Program-made: the position numbers and the translations under genes
In this document: positions 58,121 to 64,000 of the stretch, one piece after another
How positions within the stretch are numbered: the first letter of the stretch is position 1
Layout of the letters: the number at the start of each line of letters is the position of its first letter
NCBI RefSeq assembly: GCF_009727055.1
Contig: NC_052351.1
Coordinates: forward strand, 59,423,508-59,487,507
Direction: 5' to 3'
DNA: 64,000 nucleotides
DNA from: Benincasa hispida
Lineage: Eukaryota > Streptophyta > Magnoliopsida > Cucurbitales > Cucurbitaceae
Notes under the pieces: generated by a model
What the model was told of the DNA's origin: nothing
Databases searched by the model: none
The model's input: the letters and a program-made list of their open reading frames with translations, nothing else

Positions 58121-59021
58121 TTTATGTCCTAAATTCGCAGTCTATAAATTTGTAAACAAATTTTATATATAAATAAAATGTTATTTATCTTTAAAAAAGT
58201 AATAAATATTTATTTATTTGCATAACTCAAATCCAATAAACTAAAATCCAAGGTTATTTTCATGTAACTTGAATAGTATGTGGCTGTCATACAAGTGAAT
58301 CAAATTAATTATGTATGATATAATTAATTTAAATTATGTGATATAATTAATATAATGTATTTGATACATTATAATATAAAGTTTATTTAAGAGGAAATAA
58401 ATAGTTGAATATGATTCAAATATTAATTATGTGAATAGGATTCATATAATACTATAGGTTCACACACACAGTTTAATTCTCTCAATCATTCATGATATTT
58501 AATATAAATCAAATTTATATTAAATTTAATTATATGAATCCTATTCACATAACTAATATTTGAATCATATTCAACTATTTATTCTTCTTCACAGGAGATT
58601 TCACAGAATCGTTCTCTATATATGTTTTTTCTGAGTTTTCCTACAGAAATCTTCCCTGCAAAATCTCCTCTCAAATTCTTCCTCCCTCTTCCTAAAAAAA
58701 TATAAGAGCCTACACATTCTTGAGAATTCTCATACCCTACAGAGAATACAAGAGACTCTCTTTTGGTGGTGTCTAAATCTTTAGGATTACTGTAATTCTT
58801 GTTCGAAGAGTTTTGGTGAGTTCGTGACCGAATCGAGAAGGAGTTTCATGAAGACTTTTGGCTTCAAGGGTAAGTAATTATTTCTAATCCTAATTATTCC
58901 TTCTCTAAAAGCATATTGTAAATTCTGTATAATGCATATTTTGTTCTCTGTAATTTTAATTTTGTGAAAATTGGGAATTGGGACTGATCTCACTTCTGTA
59001 GTGGACCTCACAATTCCTTCA
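58121..59021 (+). mobile_element. 3' LTR remnant of copia E, internally deleted
   Basis: Starts TTTATGTCCTAAATTCGCAG, lacking the first ~8 LTR bases (cf. TGTTGCAGTTTATGTCC at 59389), runs to CATACAAGTGAATCAA near 58318, then jumps to the AT-rich LTR middle and the U5-like end (TTGGTGGTGTCTAAATC) finishing GACCTCACAATTCCTTCA at 59021. It is followed directly by RNase H codons of element F instead of a primer binding site. A perfect ~20-bp inverted pair of AT-rich words (TATGTGAATAGGATTCATAT near 58430 and ATATGAATCCTATTCACATA near 58532) could form a stem. Confidence 0.7.
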
Positions 59022-59210
59022 CAAGGAGCCTCGTAGTCATAAACTAGGAAAACATATTGAGCACAAGTATCATCTCATTAGGGAGATTGTGCAATGGGAA
59101 AATGTGACTGTCACACAAATTGTCTCGGAGCACAACGTTACTGATCCATTTACAAATGCTCTCATGGCTAAAGTGTTTAAGGTTCACCTAGAGAGTCTGG
59201 GTCTATGAGA
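59022..59210 (+). pseudogene. copia RNase H C-terminus (element F)
   Basis: Reads KEPRSHKLGKHIEHKYHLIR, EIVQWENVTVTQIVSEHNVT, DPFTNALMAKVFKVHLESLG and L, then stop. This is the last ~60 residues of the copia polyprotein. Everything upstream is missing; the left neighbour is the end of an LTR. Unlike most pol pieces here it has no internal stop. Confidence 0.88.
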
Positions 59211-59229
59211 TATGAGTCACCTAATCTAA

Positions 59230-59387
59230 GACAAGTGGGAGATTTTGTTGGGTATATTTTATGCATTAGTTTATTGTATTGTATTTGTACTATACATCCC
59301 ACTCATGGTATTTGATACTATATATACTCCATTCGTTATATTATATTTGATATTGTCCATTCAACTTGTTTTAGAACAAGTGGGAGA
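59230..59387 (+). promoter_or_regulatory. paired polypurine tracts upstream of the element F LTR
   Basis: ACAAGTGGGAGAT at about 59231-59243 followed by TTTGTTGGGTATATTTTATG, and ACAAGTGGGAGATTG at about 59376-59390 followed by the LTR start TGTTGCAG. The 12-base tract is identical in both copies, the clearest case of the duplicated layout. Confidence 0.65.
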
Positions 59388-59388
59388 T

Positions 59389-61335
59389 TGTTGCAGTTTA
59401 TGTCCTAAGTCTCATGTATCTTGTCGTTTGTAAAGACAAATTACATATCTAATAAAATAAGAGGTATTTTATTAACGTTTAGATTGAATTAATTCAATCC
59501 AATAAACTAAGATCCAAGGTTATCTAATAAAATTTAAATATGTATGTGGAGACATACAAGTGAATCATGTTTAAGTTATAACCTAAATGGTTTGTAGTAT
59601 ATGGATAAGGTTGGGTACCTTATCCTTGTGACACTACGAATACGACCCACTTTGTAGATGTTACAATTGTTGTTGAAAAGTGCTACAAATGATCTCATCC
59701 TAATCATTCATGTAGAGACATGTGAGCAGGGGTACAAAAAGTTTGTATAAGACTGAACCACAAAATGAATAGACTCTCTATATAACATCGTTGATAGAAG
59801 AGACTTACATTTCACTAGGATGACCATAAATGACTTGACCTTAATCTTAAGTGAGTTGTGAACTCCGGTCTATGAGGGCAATCCTTTGATTTGTATGGGT
59901 GAGAGTGGCCAGATTAGCCGACTCTACCATTTTTGGAATTTGTCCGAGCAGGGAGCTGGGAACATAGCTACATAAGATGGAATTCATTCATTCCCTTTTT
60001 TAGGGGAAGTAGATAAATTGCTCATTTAATAGTTGATTCCGAATCTTGAACATTGAGGCATCAACCTTTCACTAGCCCAAAAAGTGTTAGTTTATAGTTG
60101 GACTATAAATTGTTTATTCATTAGAGGGATTAGTGGTACTTAAGAAGTTAGATGTAACTACAGGGAAAATGGTCATTTGACCCAACTGTAGTTATGAGCG
60201 ATTTGTGAAGGGTTGACTCGCTGTTGATTGGTTATATCTGTGGACACAGAATATATCTACACTACGAAGAGTGCAGCTATAAATCTTTAGTAGAGTGGTC
60301 GGTAGTTAATGAATATTGATTAATTGGATTAAAGGAGTTTAATCAATTAATCTCATATCATTGGACCTTCTAATTTATAAGTCCATAAGGTTCCATTGTT
60401 AGCTCACTAAAGGAAAAGATGAATGATTTGAATTGTTCAAATCAATTGATGGAATAACATATCAAAGAGATTAAAATGATATGGTTAATTATAGATATGA
60501 TCTATAATTAAGAGAGAAATATTTGAATAGGATTCAAGTATTAAATTCATATGAATTTGATTCATAAAGAATTAATTAATTACTTTTGAGAGATTGAGGT
60601 AAATAAACATATGATATTTATTAATTAATTAAATATATATTAAATTAGATTTAATATGATTATTTAATGTGCTAATTAATTAAATAATGGTTATTTAGTT
60701 AAATTAGTCCTATGGGTAATTTTGAAAAGCTATGGAGAAAGTCTCCATATAAATTCATTATTTTGCCCAAATTAGGGAAAAGAAGGTGATTTCATTTGAT
60801 GAAACACTAGCCTCCAAATCATTTTCCTCTCAAAATTTCTCTTCCCTATATTCTCTATTCTTCTTCCTCAACCAAGGTGTGAGAGACCATTCTTCTCCTC
60901 TTGGTTCCTAGAGAATAACGATGTCTCACTTACGGTGGTGTCTATTGTTTGTTGGAGAATCGTTTCGGAGAAGATGGCGAGAAAATCTTGAACAGTTTGG
61001 GAATCGATGAAGGTATGTGATATTCTTCTTCCCCTTTCTACTCTTCAAATAGTATGTTGGTTTATTGAATGTTTACCCCTATTCTCTTCTCCCCTTGGTT
61101 ACTAGAGAATAGCGATGTCTCACTTACGGTGGTGTCTATTATTCGTTGGAGAATCGTTTCGGAGAAGACGGCGAAAAAATCGTGAAGAGTTTGGGAATCG
61201 ATGAAGGTATGTGATATTCTTCTTTCCCTTTCTACTCTTCAAATAGTATGTTGGTTTATTGAATGTTTATCCCCTAAACTAAAAGAACGAAATGCAAGAC
61301 GTCCACACACTTCCACTCGGGATTCGATCCCTTCA
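59389..61335 (+). mobile_element. 3' LTR of copia F, 1947 bp, complete
   Basis: Begins TGTTGCAGTTTATGTCC and ends CTCGGGATTCGATCCCTTCA. Blocks: CAATAAACTAAGATCCAAGG, GTAGTATATGGATAAGG, CACTACGAATACGACCC, promoter-like CTCCATATAAATTC near 60740. Near the 3' end a ~192-bp segment is tandemly duplicated. The next base begins RT sequence of another copia lineage (G), so the F element probably inserted in G; a matching left flank (ACCTG) was not found. Confidence 0.88.
60889..61275 (+). repeat. 192-bp tandem duplication within the LTR
   Basis: Units 60889-61080 and 61081-61275 share nearly all bases, for example GCGATGTCTCACTTACGGTG against ACGATGTCTCACTTACGGTG, GAGAATCGTTTCGGAGAAGA, GGGAATCGATGAAGGTATGT and GTATGTTGGTTTATTGAATG. 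Roughly a dozen substitutions are visible. The unit covers the end of the presumed untranslated region of the LTR; the other LTRs carry a single copy. Confidence 0.9.
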
Positions 61336-62570
61336 ACCTGAAACATATAAATCAAATTCCTGGGAATTGTATTCAATAAAGTTACAGAGATCACTATATG
61401 GATTGAAACAATCAGGATGAATGTGGTATAATCACCTGAATGGATATTTGTTAAAAGAAGGATATCAAAACAATCCAATATGTCCATATGTTTTTTTGTA
61501 AAGAAATCATAGTTAGTTTTTGTTGTTATAGTTGTACATGTTGATGACTTAAATATAATTAGTACTCTAAAGTGTTTTCAAAGACAATAGAATATCTTAA
61601 GAAAGAATTTGAGATGAAAGATCTCGATTTTTTTTTTTTTTTTTTTGCCTTAGCTTGCAAATTGAGCATTTAGCAGATAAGATATTTGTTCATTAATCAA
61701 CTTAGGAAAATTTTTAAAAGATTTTATTTGGACAAAGCACATTCATTTAACATTCCAATGGAAGTTCATTCACTATATGTGAATAAAGATATATTTCGAC
61801 CCCAAGATGATAATAAAGAATTTCTTGGTTCTAAAGTACCATATCTTAGTGCAATTGGTGTATTTATGTTTCTTGCTAATAATACAAGATCAGACATTAC
61901 ATTTTCAGTACATTTATTAGCAAGATATAGTTCTTCTCCAAAAAAAGGACATTGGAAAGGAATTAAGCATATACTCCGTATCTCCGAGGAACTATTGATA
62001 TGTGTTTGTTTTATTCAAATAAATCAAATTTTGATCTAGTTGGTTATGCAGATTTTGGATATTTATCTGATCCACATAAAATTAGATTTCAAACAGGTTA
62101 TCTATTCACATGTAGAGGAACTACTGTATCGTGACAAACAGTGAAACAGACCACAACAGCTACTTCCTCAAATCATACTGAAATTCTTGAAATTCACAAG
62201 GCTAGTTGAGAATGTGTATGGCTAAGATCAATGACTCAGTGCATTCGTGAAACATGTGATTTGTCTTCTAGTAAAATTCTTCCAACGATATTATACAAAA
62301 ACAATACAACATGCATATCCTAAATCAAATGAGGATATATTAAAGAAGATAGAACTAAACATATTTCACCAAAGCTTTTCTACGCTCATGATCTTAAAGA
62401 AAATAATAACATCACCATACAACAAATTTGTTCAAAAGATAACCTGCCAGACTTATTTACAAAGGTATTACCTACCACAACCTTTGAAAAATTGGTGCAC
62501 AACATTGGAATACAACGACTCAGATATCTCAAGTGATGTTTCCATGATGGAGAGTAAATATAATTTTTAG
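61336..62570 (+). pseudogene. copia RT and RNase H of a second lineage (element G)
   Basis: Blocks: SNSWELYSIKLQRSLYGLKQ (about 61350-61415), a shifted active-site region (VHVDDLNIIS-like, about 61535), LRKIFKRFYLDKAHSFNIPM (61700), VPYLSAIGVFMFLANNTRSD and ARYSSSPKKGHWKGIKHILR (61830-61980), RNase H pieces (VGYADFGYLSDPHKIRFQTG, about 62040-62100) and a C-terminus with NLPDLFTKVLPTTTFEKLVH-like codons (about 62430-62490). The wording differs from the main copia family. A T22-like run at about 61629-61648 replaces part of RT. Integrase and gag are absent. Inactive. Confidence 0.87.
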
Positions 62571-62693
62571 GAGTATAAATTATATGAAATATGTACTTTT
62601 TTCTTTCACTAGGATTTTTTTCCCATTGGGTTTTTTCCTAGTAAGATTTTAAGAGGCACATTTCATATATATAATAGACATCTAAGAGGGAGT

Positions 62694-63060
62694 ATTATAA
62701 ATATTATATAATAATAGATGTCCATTAGATACTTATGCTTAGTGTCCATTGATCATGTGTCATGTCCCCATTTCTTAACGTGTCCATGTGTCTTAACATT
62801 GCACATTATTAGTGTTCATATAATCCACCTCATACTTACCAAAGTATCTATAAATAGTGGCATTTGATGGGTTTTAGAAGACGCACACACATTGCGCAAA
62901 AATCCATGAAAATTGGAGAAAGTGGAGATTTTAGAGAAATTCCTTATTTCATATTTTGTTTTATTTATTTATTTATATATGATATTATATTTTCTCTATA
63001 TCCGTGTTCTCACTGTGCACCGTTGTGCTCCTTAAATTCACAAATTGCACTTTTTCTTTT
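62694..63060 (+). mobile_element. probable 3' LTR of copia G
   Basis: A purine tract AAGAGGGAG (about 62686-62694) precedes TATTATAAATATTATATAAT, the expected place of an LTR start (TGTTATAAAT in related copies, from memory). A TATA-like CTATAAATAGTGG lies near 62849. The right boundary is not clear; I place it where the sequence turns to T-rich low-complexity DNA. Confidence 0.5.
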
Positions 63061-63089
63061 TCTGAAAGTATTTTTTAAATAAATTTATT

Positions 63090-63560
63090 GCAATTAGTCC
63101 TAATTTTTTTAAATTTTTATTTTTTTAAATGTCTTTAAAATTTAGCATGTAATACTAGTTTGTATACTTTTAAATTTGTCATAAATTTCGTTCTTATACT
63201 TTTTAAATTTGTAACAATTTAACTACGTTTTCCAATTTTTAACAATTTAGTCTTCATTATAAATATCATCAAATTTAATTGTTAATTTCAATTACGTAAA
63301 GACTTCGCTTTTATAATTTAAAAACAAACTAAACATTTAATCACTTTATCAAACTACATATGTAAGAAATTTAGTTAAGTCTTAATAATATCTTTGGCAA
63401 ATAAGAAATACTTACAAATTGTAGTACATGAATTAAAATGACAAATATGAAAGTTCATGAACTAATTGTTACAAATTTAAAATAAATTTATAGAATCGTT
63501 ACAAGCTAAAGTTCAAACGGCCTAAAGTGATTTTTAATCTTATTATTATTATTAAAAGAA
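63090..63560. repeat. AT-rich repeat with mirrored AAATTTGTAACAATT words
   Basis: CTTTTAAATTTGTCATAAATT and CTTTTTAAATTTGTAACAATTTA (63165-63230) are mirrored by TAATTGTTACAAATTTAAAATAAAT (63458-63490), suggesting an inverted-repeat element of the kind described by TTAGTCC..ACTTTTAAATTTG phrases in many plant genomes. Ends and target duplication were not resolved. Confidence 0.4.
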
Positions 63561-64000
63561 TCTAACATTACAAATATAAGCATGAACGTTTGATCTTTTA
63601 CCTCACATTTGTTGAACTAAAAACAGAATGGAAGAAAACTAATTGATTACCTTTTAACTTTTGGGTTGTTAAAACCTCAAACTATTATTTAGTTAGGTTA
63701 AGGATAGTAGAATTGAAATGATGTTATACTAATTTCTTTTAAACAAAATAGTTCTTCTATTTGGGCAAGTACCTGGGTGAGAATATACAATGAGCATCAA
63801 AATTTGAATCTACAGGCATTTAGAAGAGGTAGAGACACTTTAATTAAGAAGAGTTCCCTAGGACCAACATTCTCATTCCGTAACAATTCGATCTTCTTTT
63901 ACGTTTTTTTGTATTCTTTACTTGTCGATTTCGTAACAGACTGTATATTTTTCTTTCTTTTTTACTTAGGAAGAAGAGTTCGCTAGGACCAATATTCTCA
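63561..64000. other. unassigned right edge with a 30-bp direct repeat
   Basis: AAGAAGAGTTCCCTAGGACC at about 63847 recurs as AAGAAGAGTTCGCTAGGACC at 63971, each followed by AAYATTCTCA, about 124 bases apart. The second copy runs to the window edge. Nothing coding is recognised; this could be the beginning of a tandem array or of an LTR outside the window. Confidence 0.45.

Overview
This window looks like intergenic plant DNA built almost entirely from nested, decayed transposable elements. The AT-rich background, the Ty1/copia and Ty3/gypsy LTR retrotransposons with tRNA-Met-type primer binding sites, the hAT and CACTA DNA transposons and the MITEs all point to a flowering plant. From memory of similar repeats (the TCTATCAGTGATAGA MITE and the copia gag beginning MSST/MSSS) I infer a member of the cucumber/melon family, but no search was run. 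No intact host gene is visible. The only host-gene candidate is three short, frame-compatible exons at positions 60-936, which could be the 3' end of a gene running in from the left.

Layout. 1-3715: possible gene tail, the 3' terminus of a CACTA element, then a repeat rich in ACGCA/TGCGT words. 3716-12567 (+): a decayed copia element (truncated 5' LTR, PBS, leader carrying a solo LTR, gag, protease, integrase) whose 3' LTR is broken by a hAT element. 12568-18677 (+): hAT transposon with a dead transposase and a solo LTR inside. 18678-34930 (+): a second copia copy, split by a nested LTR that is itself invaded by a minus-strand Sire-like copia, whose gag is in turn split by a 9.2-kb gypsy element lacking pol. 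35159-45227 (-): a mosaic copia element with two unlike LTRs, half a hAT element and a GC-rich organelle-like insert in its leader. 45228-53524 (-): a third copia copy with a solo LTR in its leader region, joined to an LTR that carries a MITE and another solo LTR. 53525-61335 (+): two more truncated copia copies, one with a solo LTR in its reverse transcriptase. 61336-63060 (+): a copia fragment of a different lineage. The last kilobase is AT-rich repeat.

Insertion order can be read from target-site duplications. Five solo LTRs have exact 5-bp duplications (GACGC, AATAT, AACAT, GTAGA, GTTCT), as does the gypsy element (AGATG). One MITE has an exact 8-bp duplication (TAATTTTA). The same 8-bp hAT target site, GGCGAGAG, flanks two half-elements that lie 20 kb apart in opposite orientation, which suggests a rearrangement through the hAT sequence.

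One feature is not biology: 23072-23109 is two inverted Tn5 mosaic ends, matching the Nextera mate-pair junction adapter, flanked by a 23-bp duplication. It is an assembly artefact and disrupts the frame of the gypsy ORF. I found no previously undescribed system that I can defend; the main interest is the rearrangement history, the pol-less gypsy element, the paired polypurine tracts and the adapter.
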